28,053 bases of DNA from Chromera velia (lineage: Eukaryota > Sar > Chromeraceae): contig JAHBMJ010001669.1 in NCBI GenBank assembly GCA_018398765.1, positions 1 to 28,053 of the forward strand, in the 5' to 3' direction. Below the pieces are notes generated by a model, which was not told the origin of the DNA, ran no database searches, and was given only the letters and a program-made list of their open reading frames with translations. Shown one piece after another: positions 1-10,500 of the stretch; the first letter of the stretch is position 1, and each line of letters begins with the position of its first letter. The translations under genes were made by a program, and so were the position numbers.

Positions 1-162
1 CGGCACAAGAGCAGTGAGCCTGTAGTCCTCCCGAGTCGTGTGATCCGCCAATCCGCAAAACGAAAACACTGTGATGGCAAAAAGTCCGTGATGAAGGAGA
101 GGCCGCGGACAGACAAAAAAGAGACCAGGGGGTGTTGAAGGAAAGCTAGAAAGTCTTTCGCT

Positions 163-1093
163 TCAGAGTGACGTACGCAAAATATGAGCCCAATTTGAGG
201 GACAGATTGAATGACAGACTGACTCGTCATCGTCATCTTCGTCGCTCTCATCCTCGTCGCTGTCTCCCCCAAGCCCTGCAGCCTTGTTTCTCTTCTTGAT
301 GGCTTTCTCTTCCTCTTCAGAGTCGACCACCTCCCCTCGTCCCTGTGCATGTGTGTGTGTATGAGTGTGACCAGGGATGCAGGCAGGGGGTACGCAAATG
401 GAGGGCATGCGAATTCAGAAAGAGACGAAAAGAATGGCGGCACAGCAGGACGAAAGCGAGGGAACGAAAAGAAAATACCGAGCTAGGACGGTGTGAGGGG
501 CAATGGCGGTGTGGTTTGAGATCTAAAAACAACAGAGGAGAAGACGCAAGTGCAGAAGTGAGAGGAGACTTTGAGGAGGGATGAAGAGATCGTGGCTGGT
601 TTTCTCTTGCCAAAAGAAAAAAAGGGAGGAAACGACTCACCGGTCCGCCAGCGCCCCTTCCTCTCCCTCGTCCCCTCCCTCTCTTGTCTCCGTATTTCTT
701 CTTCTTCGGCTGCACCGTGCCGACAGCGACAGCACTGGCGAGGTAGGCATCGATCTCTTTCTTCTTCTTGGCCTCCAGGTCTTCCGCACTCGGCTGGTCC
801 TGCAAAATTCAGAGAGAACCACTCGGAGAACGTTGTTTCTCTTTTCTGATGTGATACGAAAAAATGAATGGTGCTTTTGTCCCGGAGTGCTGATGCAGTT
901 GCAGTACGGGGAAGAGCACATAGAAAGCTGTCTCTGTCTGCGAAAAGGAGGAATGAGGACCCTACAGAAGTTCGGCGAACAAAGATCAACAATGCAAGGA
1001 AAGGGGGAGGCGGGGGGAGAAAGAACAGGGCAGGAGATAGGAGCGATAACCCAGAAAGAGAGACAGAGAAAGAGAGAGAGAGAGGAAGAGAGG

Positions 1094-1142
<49 letters not shown>

Positions 1143-1370
1143 GAAGAGAGGGAGAGAGAGACAGAAAGACTACGGTTCTTCTTTTCTCTTCTTTCCTTCA
1201 TGTACATAACAGGCAAAAAGCAAGAAAGAACAAAGACGAAAGAATGGAACAAACTATCGAACAACGTGGGCAGGCAGAGACAGAAAGACAGACAGACAGA
1301 TAGACTGTCAAATAGATACACAGACTATATGTTTCTTTTTCTCTCTTCTTTTCTTCATGTAAAGACAGAC

Positions 1371-1405
<35 letters not shown>

Positions 1406-2200
1406 AGTAGTGTAGCGAATCAATGTGCGAAGAACGAAAGATCAGAGCGACACAAACAAGTGGAGGGAGAAATGAAGATCTCCAAGAGACGTCCTCGAAT
1501 TTCCACCATGCATCCAGGGAGACTGTCAGGAAGGGAGAAGGAAAAAGCAGACACACAAAGAAGACTGACCGAGTTGGTTTTTTGCTTCTCCGCCTCCTGC
1601 TGATAGAGGATGAGGCGCATGACCAACTCTTCCTTCTTTCCCTTTTTGCTCAGACCCCGCATTCCGCACTCCTCTTCCAACTCTGTTTTGCTGAGGGCGT
1701 TCCAATTCTTGGGGCCCCCGACAATTGAAGCAGTGGCAGCGGCAGCAGACGAAGAAGGCTCCTTTTCGCTCTCTGAGTCACTGTCCTTGTCTTTCTTCTT
1801 CTTTTTCTCCTTATCCTTCTTCTTCTCTTTCTTTTCCTTCTTCTCCTTTTCCTTGTCTTTGTCCTTTTCCTTCTCCTTTTCAGTCGCCTTGGTACTCTTC
1901 CCGTGTTTTTTGTCAAAAGCAGCCAGCTCCGCACGGTGACGCTCGACGGCCTCGTCCAGACGCTGCTGCACTTCGTCCTTCATCGCACCTGCACAAATGA
2001 AAAAGAAGGTAAAACAGAGACGACACAGGCATTGTGGACAAACGGCGAAGGGAGCCTGTCGGACGAGACGGTTTTGGAAAAGATCGATCTACACAGACTG
2101 GCTCACCCTTTTTCTTCTTCATCTCTTTCTCCAGTTCTTTGACCTCTTGCGCATGCTTGTTCGCAAGCCGGCTCCTTTCTTGCTGGTAGTCGTCACTCAT
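163..2200 (-). CDS. SAP-domain nuclear protein with coiled-coil N-terminus, RG repeat and acidic tail (4 exons)
   Basis: Predicted exons on the minus strand are 2200-2107, 1988-1570, 799-641 and 342-163, joined with matching phases (852 nt, 283 aa plus stop). The start is the ATG at 2200 (MSDDYQQER). Residues 1-60 form a charged coiled coil whose H..E.KEL / RH.AEL pattern resembles the N-terminus of OTUD6-type proteins; no OTU domain follows. A Lys/Glu-rich stretch comes next, then a SAP motif near residues 126-162 (NWNALSKTELEEEC ... GLSKKGKKEELVMRL). SAP motifs bind DNA or RNA in chromatin and RNA-processing proteins. A PKKKK basic cluster and five RG dipeptides follow, and the C-terminus is acidic (SDEDESDEDDDD). 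A nuclear, nucleic-acid-binding role is inferred. Donors are GTGAGC, GTCAGT and GTGAGT, all with CAG acceptors. The last exon could be spliced again near its acidic run. Confidence 0.72.
1068..1160. repeat. (AG)n microsatellite with imperfect flanks
   Basis: A nearly pure AG tract spans about 1096-1134, flanked by degenerate GAGA/GACAGA sequence. It lies inside intron 2 of the minus-strand SAP gene, so it is CT-rich in the transcript. Confidence 0.9.
1169..1240 (-). repeat. Dispersed intronic repeat, copy 1
   Basis: Read on the minus strand, this segment matches 9157-9236 of the plus strand: a TTTGTTCTTTCTT block, then TGTTATGTACATGAAG, then a purine-rich run ending in an AGTCTTTCTGTC-like tail. 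The match is irregular and extends well beyond simple repeats. Confidence 0.6.
1319..1375 (-). repeat. Dispersed intronic repeat, copy 2 (shorter)
   Basis: On the minus strand this reads ACATGAAGAAAAGAAG, a purine run, then CATATAGTCTGTGT. It resembles plus-strand 9089-9137 (TCATGAAGAAGAGGAG ... CGTATAGTCTGTCTG). It sits beside ACAG tetranucleotide tracts. Confidence 0.55.
1376..1404. repeat. (ACAG)n tetranucleotide tract
   Basis: Consecutive ACAG units next to repeat copy 2, inside the intron of the SAP gene. A similar short tract lies at about 1283-1303. Confidence 0.85.
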
Positions 2201-2402
2201 CGTGAACGGCAGATGGTGACTGAGTTCGGCTGACAGGAGACGGGAGTATAATGGAGACTCAGTGTAGAAAACCAAGAAGTGATTTCCGAAGACTAACAAT
2301 CTCAGAACGCACAAATGCAACGAGAAAAACAAGGCAACAGCTTCTTTTCCTCAGCAAAATTTGTGTGACACAGGGAAGGCCGGTCACAATAGGCAGGTCA
2401 AT

Positions 2403-2447
2403 CAAACCGGTCAATCGGTTTGCATCCTGTTAATTTGCCAAAATTAA
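2403..2447. repeat. Two adjacent perfect hairpins
   Basis: CAAACCG / CGGTTTG around a 6-nt loop (2403-2422), then TTAATTT / AAATTAA around GCCA (2430-2447). Both arms match exactly in each. Confidence 0.7.
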
Positions 2448-2506
2448 GGTTGCGGAATGGCCGGTTGCGGAGCGTGATCCGGCCGCGCGTGTGGCCGGGG
2501 TTAATT

Positions 2507-2520
2507 GCCGGTATACCGGC
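2507..2520. promoter_or_regulatory. 14-bp perfect palindrome
   Basis: GCCGGTATACCGGC equals its own reverse complement. This dyad could bind a dimeric factor; no known site is claimed. Confidence 0.5.
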
Positions 2521-2554
2521 CGTGCTCCGATATGGGGTCCGACCACAGATCGAA

Positions 2555-3084
2555 GAAATCAGCCTCAGCTAGGATGCCTCAGGCATCCTCAGGCATCTTC
2601 AGGCTGCCCGTTAACTGCAGTGTTACGTCACAGACGCGCCGTTTTACTACTTGGATATCTCGGGCCAAAATCTCTTCCTCAAGATAATCATGCTACGTGT
2701 GTCCGACTTATCCCGCGTGTGCAGGGACGCTTCGCTGCATGCCAAAGACGTCAACAATTAACTATTAATAGTCATGCACCCTGGGTATCGCCTTTCTCAA
2801 CTGCCGCCCGGGTCGCAGCAGCAAGCACGTGATCAAAACCGACAGTCCACTGGAAGTCCATACAGACCAACTCAACCCCCACAGAACGCAGGCGGGTGGG
2901 CAGGGGTTTCGGTTGGGTATGTCGGTCAGGGGGGAGGCTCCAGGAGAGATAGCGGCGGAGACGGCATAGACCGGAGATCGAGTGAGGATCGCTATGAGGT
3001 CGATGACGACTTTGATGAAGGTGGCGGGCCGCCTCGCTTTGTGAGAGGGAGGCAGACTCGGGGATCTTCTGGGTCTGAACACCT
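2555..3084 (+). repeat. First copy of an exact 530-bp duplication next to the N
   Basis: 2555-3084 appears identical to 3086-3615 (offset 531), and the copies are separated only by the single N at 3085. This is typical of two contig ends that overlap but were not merged. This copy includes an ATG at 2774 and 103 codons of the downstream gene before running into the gap. Confidence 0.9.
2571..2589. repeat. 8-bp-stem hairpin with CAGGCATC direct repeats
   Basis: AGGATGCC and GGCATCCT flank a TCA loop and are followed by another CAGGCATC copy. The same element appears at 3102-3120 because of the duplication around the N. Confidence 0.6.
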
Positions 3085-3085
3085 N
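3085..3085. other. Scaffold gap (single N)
   Basis: The only ambiguous base in the window, exactly at the junction of the 530-bp duplication. Confidence 0.98.
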
Positions 3086-3615
3086 GAAATCAGCCTCAGC
3101 TAGGATGCCTCAGGCATCCTCAGGCATCTTCAGGCTGCCCGTTAACTGCAGTGTTACGTCACAGACGCGCCGTTTTACTACTTGGATATCTCGGGCCAAA
3201 ATCTCTTCCTCAAGATAATCATGCTACGTGTGTCCGACTTATCCCGCGTGTGCAGGGACGCTTCGCTGCATGCCAAAGACGTCAACAATTAACTATTAAT
3301 AGTCATGCACCCTGGGTATCGCCTTTCTCAACTGCCGCCCGGGTCGCAGCAGCAAGCACGTGATCAAAACCGACAGTCCACTGGAAGTCCATACAGACCA
3401 ACTCAACCCCCACAGAACGCAGGCGGGTGGGCAGGGGTTTCGGTTGGGTATGTCGGTCAGGGGGGAGGCTCCAGGAGAGATAGCGGCGGAGACGGCATAG
3501 ACCGGAGATCGAGTGAGGATCGCTATGAGGTCGATGACGACTTTGATGAAGGTGGCGGGCCGCCTCGCTTTGTGAGAGGGAGGCAGACTCGGGGATCTTC
3601 TGGGTCTGAACACCT
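3086..3615 (+). repeat. Second copy of the 530-bp duplication
   Basis: This copy continues uninterrupted into the gene, so its ATG at 3305 is taken as the real start. Confidence 0.9.
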
Positions 3616-4458
3616 GGAGGGATGGGGGGGTGCCTTAGCTGGGGGTGGGGGTGGTAGTGGTGGGCAACAGGGGGGGTCTTTGCAGTTCGGCGGGTGGGGG
3701 GGGTTCTCGCACGTGACGTCGGCGGCTTTTGGGGGCTGGGGACTGCCACAAGAGGGGGGGGAGGAGAGACGGAAAGACTCTCGATCTGACGAGGACCGGA
3801 CAAGGACAGCCGTTGCAGGAGACGGTGTATCTCAAAGGGAAGCAAAACCTGGGTTGTCATCTCATGTTCCCTTGAGTGCAGGCTCGAATGTTTTTGAACC
3901 AGGCAAAAGTTGGGGAGGGAGTGCCAGCGCGGGTGGGTGGAACCAGAAAACCGCGAACAGGGGAGGGCAGGCGCCACCCGCCCCTCCCCAGCCGGCCGCT
4001 TCCCCCCCCGCGGGCAGCAACCCGTATACGTTCATCAAGAGAGACCCCGGCCAGCGTCCCCCTGCCCCCCCCCCGAGTTCAGACCGTCGCCGCAACTACA
4101 CTCCACACGGTTTCAATTCCTGGAAGAGCGTAGAGAACGCCCCACCACAAACGCAACAGCAGAGTACTGGCGCCTCGTCTTGGGGAGGTTTCGTGAGTCA
4201 ATCGGCAAAAGTGACCGCATCTCCTCATCACAAAGTTTTCTCTCTCAGCGTGCAACGCCACCAGCTTACCCAACGACTTGAACCTCTTGGGTCAGCATAC
4301 GCAGACAATTCAGAGTACCGGATTGGGAACTTGGCCTCAATGTTCAACATTTGCACCCGACAGATGCAGAAGGCCATGGACATAGCGGTTCTGGAAGATG
4401 GGGTGATGGAGGGAGAGAAGACCACAGACCCTGCCGTCTTCTCTGTTTGGTCAGACAG
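3305..4458 (+). CDS. Exon 1: Gly/Pro/Gln-rich N-terminus and pre-SWIM segment
   Basis: 384 codons plus 2 nt. Residues 1-300 are low complexity (GGW, GGGGG, PPAPPP and similar) and probably disordered. From about 320 the sequence becomes ordered (YRIGNLASMFNICTRQMQ ... VFSVWSD) and leads into the SWIM finger. The donor is GTCAGT at 4459. A possible 56-nt GTGAGT..CAG intron (4193-4248) would create a stop, so it was left unspliced. Confidence 0.75.
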
Positions 4459-7400
4459 GTCAGTCGGCCGCACGGTCGGAGAGTCTGTGTATACACAAGC
4501 GGGGCTGGTTCTGGGGGGGGTGGTGCATCAGGGAAGATGAACGTGTGGGGCTCTGTGGACTCTCCTTCGACGCAGGTTTTTTTTTTTTTTTTGCGGCGAC
4601 ACGGGTGCGGGAGGGTGGTGTTCGGGGGTGGCGACGCGTGGTCGGGGGGTGGACGTTAGATCGGCGTGCGAGAGAGTGTGAGGCCCGCCCGAGAGAGTGT
4701 CGACGGTTTAATATATATTCTGTGTGGACTCTCTCCTTCGACGCAGGTTAATTCTGTGGCCCCTTTCTTCACTGTGATTGATCGGTTTCTTTTCTTTTCC
4801 TCCGAAAGATTCCAGAACGAACCCCTTTGTTGATGCTCTTTTGCGGCCCTGCTGGCAGTCGGCTTGTAGAGACGGAGCTTTTGAAGTTTTCTTTCTTTCC
4901 CGATTTGGTCGGTCGGACTTCATGGATGTAAGTGCGTCCGTGAAGTAAAAATATGCATCCGGTGTCTGAACTTGTTTTTTTCTTTCTGTTGCAGTGCCAA
5001 CAGTCGTCACGTGGACATGGACGTCTGCGAGTGCTCCTGTCCGAATGCCCAGTTCGTTTGTAGTCACTTGCTGGCTGTGGTCTCTGCCCTCCCTGTCTAC
5101 CGGATGAAATTTGCACTCGTCACTCTTGCCAAGATCGCGATGGTCAAGGACAAGCGACAGTCCTCACTTGCGATCGCACACCACGTCAGTCGGTTCGACT
5201 TTTGCTTTTGGTTTTTGCTTCTGAGTGAGTCCTCTTTTCTCTTGTCAAGGGGCATGACGTCATGCACTGTTCTTGACAACCTGACATAAGCCGTTTCTTC
5301 GTTTCTTTCTTCCTTTCTTTCCCCTTATCTGCGCCTGCTGCTTCTCCCCAATGCCCGTCACCCCTGTGTTATGGTCTTTCACTCGGTTTTTGGGTTCTTT
5401 TTTTCTCTCCTCCTTTCGCATATAAAGAGACAGGCACGTTGGAATTGACACTGCAAGCGGGAAAAGGAGGAGCGAGGGAGGGAAGGGAGAAAGCTGCAGG
5501 AGAGTGTAGGCGTTTGGAGAAGCTTTGATGGCCGATTCGTGAATTTATCGATTTTTTGTTTTGTGTGACTGCCTACAGGTTCTCAACGCCATCACCCACT
5601 GGTTCCCCACTCAGAAGGAGAGAGAGGAACTGGCCCCTGCCGCCGTGTGGGCCTTCGTGGGCCTTCTCTGGCGGTTCTTCCAGAAGAGCGGGGACGTGCC
5701 CATTGCCATTCAAAAAGACGAAAGGGTGAGTAGGGAACTTCCCGCATTCCACTCCCTTCTCCCGGTTCCCCAACTCCTCTCTGTTCTGGGCCTTGGTGTC
5801 GTTTTCAATCTGGTCCTTCGTTTCTTCCTTTGTTGAATTCTTTCTCGAGTCCCCCCGTCTCGCTCTCCGTTGCCAGGTCGGTCTGTCTTCCTGAAACAAA
5901 ACAGACAGACAATCTCTTGAGGGGAAAGAAGGTCCTCCATGCGGATCACGTTCCCTTTCTATCTGTTGGATCCAGAAGGAGCATCTTCTCCTCACCTGTT
6001 TGCTCTATGGTCGACAATACTCGATGCCTCGGTCAGTGACTGCTCTCTCATCTTACGAAAAACTTGTCATGCGTCTCCTCAATCCTCTCATGTTACACCT
6101 GCAGGAGGGAAGTGAAGCAGGAGATGAGAAGGAGGTGTCGACTGCAAATACGCAGTCAGAACGGGTAGAGAGGATGGACATCCTGAAAACTGCGTTGGAA
6201 GTTTTCAGAGAGATCCAAGAGGACAAGCGAGGGTCAGGCCAGCAGAAGAGTCACTCAAGCTATTCAAGTTCCTCCCTGGAGCCCTCGCACGAGCGTCTCT
6301 CTCGTCTTGCTAATTTAGAGAGAGACGTCTGCAGACGGTTGGGCAAGTCTTCCTCTTCCGAGTTGTCCGACTCCCTGGCGGGCACCCTCCACTGGGCCGC
6401 ATCCTGGGGTTGCCCTGAGGAGGATGAGGAGAGCTTGACCGATCTAACAGAATATTTATTTGGGTTTTCGTCTTCGAGTGCCCCTTTGAACGCCGCCGCG
6501 AGAACTGCAGAGGAGGAGGAGGAGGAGTGCAAGCAGGGCGAGGGGGAGGAAGCTGTTCTTCCGTCAAAACCAGCATCAGATTTGTTGATTGGGAGCGCAG
6601 AGAAGAAGAAAAAGGAGATGAAGAAAGACGAGACCACAGAAAAAAAATCAGCCGAGGTCCTCAGACAGGAGGTCAGTCAATCAATCGATCGATCAATCGA
6701 GTAGCCCTGCTTTTCTGCCCCAACTAGCTAGCTCTCTTCAGTCTTCATTCCTTCCTGTCTTTCTTCGCTCTTTCGTCGCTGTTTCTTTCTCTTTGTCTCT
6801 CGAGTGTCTGGTTGTCTGTCTTCCTCTTTTGCCATTGCATCTCCACCTCTCCCATTCTCTATATCCTCCCATCCCTTCCCTGCATAGAAAGTCCATAAAC
6901 CAGAAGCCCTTCCGTCAAGGTTGTGCTTCATCGCTGCATCTGCATCTCTTTCCGCACGTTGGAAGGAAATCCATTCTGTTTGATTCTTTGAGAGGCAGGT
7001 AGGCAAGGAACAAAAGGACCTTTCTTTTCTCCTGTAAAAATCGCTCTCCGCCGTTTCTGCAGGTAATACACGAGGCAGGCAAAGCAGCTGCAGAAGGTCT
7101 CAACGGCCTCTCTCTGCTTGAGAGGGTCGAGCAGTCTGTCTTGGCTACAAACAAAGACAAAGTGAAAGATCGCGTAGGACGGCATTTCAGTGAACTGAAT
7201 GAAAGTGGAAGGAGCTTCACGGAGTTTCTGTATGCAGACGAGAGAGAGGGGGGGGCAGGGGGAAGCGTTCGGGAGGCATTGGAGTCTGCTGCCTTTGCCG
7301 ATGCTTGTACAGGTCCGTCTTCGGGGAGATGTTTTTGTGTGCAGTGTTCTTAAGTGACTGTGGGTCGAGTCGCATGGGGGGGAACTGTGGATGGCAGACA

Positions 7401-7461
7401 TCTGCAAAGAGCTTGCTGCACGGGACTGATGGGTCACTCTGTGATGTGATCTTTGCTTTAT

Positions 7462-7500
<39 letters not shown>

Positions 7501-10500
7501 CGATTGTTTCTTTCCTCAAGAGCATCCTCGCGTTTTCTGTGGCAGAACAGAGAGGTGCATTTATTATCTGATCTCAGAACGAACGAAGGGCTGTCTGTTT
7601 CTTTCTTTCTGGGGATCCCCTGAGTCTCAAGTTAGTTTTGTGTCTTTTTTGTCCTGTCCTGTCCTGTCCTGTCTCTCCGTCTCTTTGCTTATTGAGTTAC
7701 GTGAATGCAGGAAGGGCCCAGCAGTCCGTCGTGATGTCCGAAGAGGGATCCTTGCCTCTGAGCTCTGTCTTTGGTCTCCGCCTGAAGAGGCTTCTAGCTG
7801 CTGTTGCGATGGGCTGTGGTGTTGGTCCTGCAGATTTGAATGATTTTTGTGGAGTGAAAGAGGGGTCGGATAACCAGGGTGTGAAGATGTCGGAAGCCGT
7901 TGAGCGCTTCTGCTCGAAACTCCCTCTGGTATTGAAGAGATACTTTGCTTTGGAAGGCGAGACAGACGGCGAGAGGGAGACGGTCCTGAATTCTGTGGGC
8001 ATTCCGGACGCCGCAGCTGCAGTCCGGCTGGCTGCTGCTGAGGCGGTGGAGGATGGTCCTGTGCCTGTTGCGGAAGTGCTTGCTGAAGAGGGGACGGACT
8101 GGAGGCGCGTGGGGGGAGGGGGGGGGGGAGCAAAGTCAGACATCCTGAAGGTTTTGAAGGGCCTCGCCCCCTTGGAAGACATCGAGGAGGGCACCTGCTG
8201 GTCCCTTCGTTTCAAGGTCGGCATAGGTGTACGTGTATGTGTTGACGCACGCATGCTGGTCCCTTCATTTCAAAGTCGGCATGGGTGCATGAGGGTTGTG
8301 ATGGGAAGAGAGTCAAGGATTGAAAAGAGTATTTTGTTGTTTTGTCTTTTGGGACATCCAACAGAAGGTCTTGGGTGGGCATTCCTTCCTTCCTTCCTTT
8401 TGTTTGTGTTGGGAGCGCTCAGACAGCTGGTGCGTTTTTCAGAGCTGACTTCGAGAGCTTTCGTTTTTCTCCCGATATCTTCAGTGATGCATTCAGGTGC
8501 AAAGAGTTGTCTTCCTTTTGTGCCCTGCTGTGCAGGAACGACTGGGACCTCTGAGGGAATTCCTTCGTCGTCATGGTCGGGAGGTCGGCAGGCAGGCAAT
8601 AGAAACTACGACGGGAAGATTTGCCCTTCTTCTTCCTTCGTCTTTGGTGTCGGTAGACACGCTGGGGAGGGGTCTTAAGGATCGGCATCCTCGTCTGGTT
8701 GCAGCCCTTTTGTTGGATTTTCTTCTTTCGGGAAAGGCAGAGAGCCTCCGGACACTCCTGCCCCAAGAGACTCATCAGGCAATTCGAGGTGGGGAGGTCT
8801 TGGGCATGCAGGGGAAGCTGCGTGGGTAGTTGCGAGGGCTCTCTGTAGGAGCAAGCGGTTTTCGACTCTTTGTTGTCTTTTTTGTTCTCTACACAGCTGC
8901 CATCCTCATGGAGGTGTCCTGTCCCCCTTTTGCTCGATGCAAAAATTTCTTCTCTCCTCTCTCTTGCTTCAATCAGCGACAAAGTACAAAAGCGTCTGTG
9001 TGTGTGTGTGTGTATTTGTGTGTGTATGTGTCTATCTGTCTTTCTTTCTTTGGTCTTTGTTGCTTTCCTTCTTTTTGTCTGTTGTGTTCATGAAGAAGAG
9101 GAGGGAAGGAAACCGTATAGTCTGTCTGTCTGTGTGTTTGTTCTGTCCTTTTGCCTTTGTTCTTTCTTTCCTTTTGTCTGTTGTGTCCATGAAGAAAAGA
9201 AGGGAGAAGAAAAAACTTATGGCCTGTGTGTGTGTTTTTTTGTAGATAGAGTTTTGTGACCATCACCAATTGAATTCGAGCAAGTCTCTCACTGAAGCGA
9301 ATCGGGTCCGAATTGGGTCTGTCTTCAAACACTTGTTTATCCTCAGCCTTCTTTCTCTTTGATTGCTTTGTGCAGACTGGGATGCGAAGAGTGCGGCAGA
9401 ATTTCTGTGCGACTTTGTGGCACTCGCTCCAGAAGTTAACTTGGTCACTCACAGGATGGTTGTCGCTCTTCTGTGGAGGCCCCTGAAGGAAAGGATGCCG
9501 GGGTCCTTCGCACGCGCGTGCGTTGACGCTGGGCGCAGGGCCGGGGCCCGGAATTGGACCCATCGAGGCACTGGAGTAGCGCCTCTACCTGCTCGCTTGA
9601 CGTCTGTTCTCTCGACCCTCTCTGCCTACCTGAAGGTCCCCGAGTGGGGAGACCTGACGGCACAGAAACCTGAAGGGCCCCTCAGCGCCCCGCAGGCTTT
9701 GAAGGTCGTAGAGGTGGAGGAGAAGTCCGAAATCGCCTCCACGGTGTTGTCTGACTCGACAAAGGCGACTGGGACGCACACCGCTGTGACAGACGGCGCT
9801 GTGATATCAGACGAAACGCCACGCGACTCTTTTTCCGCGATGTCTGTCGTTGAAAGCATCCGTCGGCACGAGTTTGGTGTGGGAGTGATGGGAGAGGGCG
9901 AGGGGGAGGCCTCGATAGTGTTCCGTTCGCAGCGTGACCGTCTGACCAGAGCATTGAAGCGTCTCTCTGAAGACATGTACTCAGGAGAGATCCATTTGAT
10001 GATGGAACTGATTCAAAACGCGGACGACAATAGGTGAGTGACGAGTATGACATTTTTGTGTCAACCAGGCAGGGAAGAGCAGACAAGAAGAACGGGGGTT
10101 TCGGGTGAATACTGACTGATGTTAGAGATCACCGGGAGAAACAAAAATGGAGATCCAACATTTTTAAGTTTGTTAAGTCCACTCTGGGCTCACACACACA
10201 ATTCAAGACGCAGTGAAGGTCGAGGAGAAGGAGGCAGAGAACAATTTGTTGGTATTTCGTGAGGTTCGATTGTCTCCCTCTTGCGTGATCCTGAGTCCTC
10301 CCCTACCTTTCCACCCCCGTGTTTGCCCTTCCTCTCTGTGCCTTTTCACTTCCATCTATCTTGGCTGTCTTTTCCCATCTCCGTTTGCATCTTCTGAGAT
10401 CGGTGCGTCAACCTTTTACGTGACATTCTGCTGTTCTCCTTTTCTCAGGTATGCCCCCGGTGTGACGCCCACTATGGCCTTCCTGGTCACTCCCAAAGGT

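Larger units (their letters stand above)
800..1569 (-). other. Intron 2 of the SAP gene, repeat-filled
   Basis: This 770-bp intron is much longer than its neighbours (118 and 298 bp). It holds a long AG microsatellite, several ACAG/GATA tetranucleotide tracts and two copies of a dispersed repeat also present in an intron of the giant plus-strand gene. The purine-rich plus strand corresponds to a pyrimidine-rich transcript, as expected for an intron of a minus-strand gene. Confidence 0.6.
2201..3304. promoter_or_regulatory. Divergent intergenic region between the SAP gene and the giant SWIM/NO VEIN gene
   Basis: The two start codons (2200 minus, 3305 plus) face away from each other, so this interval should hold both promoters. 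It contains perfect inverted repeats at 2403-2422, 2430-2447, 2507-2520 and 2571-2589 and repeated CCGG and GGTCAATC words. The part from 2555 to 3084 is the first copy of an exact duplication around an N, so the true spacing is probably about 531 bp shorter. No convincing TATA box was seen. The duplicated half-copy of the downstream gene's first exon (2774-3084) should not be read as a gene. Confidence 0.5.

Noticed and set aside
581-1303. Plus-strand ORF of 240 codons
   Set aside because: It runs through exon 3 and intron 2 of the minus-strand gene and consists largely of RERERER encoded by the GA microsatellite.
1610-1939. Plus-strand Ser/Phe-rich ORF
   Set aside because: It is the antisense of the Lys/Glu-rich exon of the SAP gene.
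2774-3103. ORF with the same N-terminus as the giant gene
   Set aside because: It is the duplicated copy that ends at the N; treated as an assembly artefact.
4193-4248. Possible 56-nt intron in exon 1 (GTGAGT..CAG)
   Set aside because: Splicing it would lead to a stop within about ten codons, whereas the unspliced frame continues into the SWIM exon in the right phase.
7697-8254. Minus-strand ORF of 185 codons
   Set aside because: It is the shadow of exon 6 on the opposite strand; Pro/Ser/Ala-rich without a domain.
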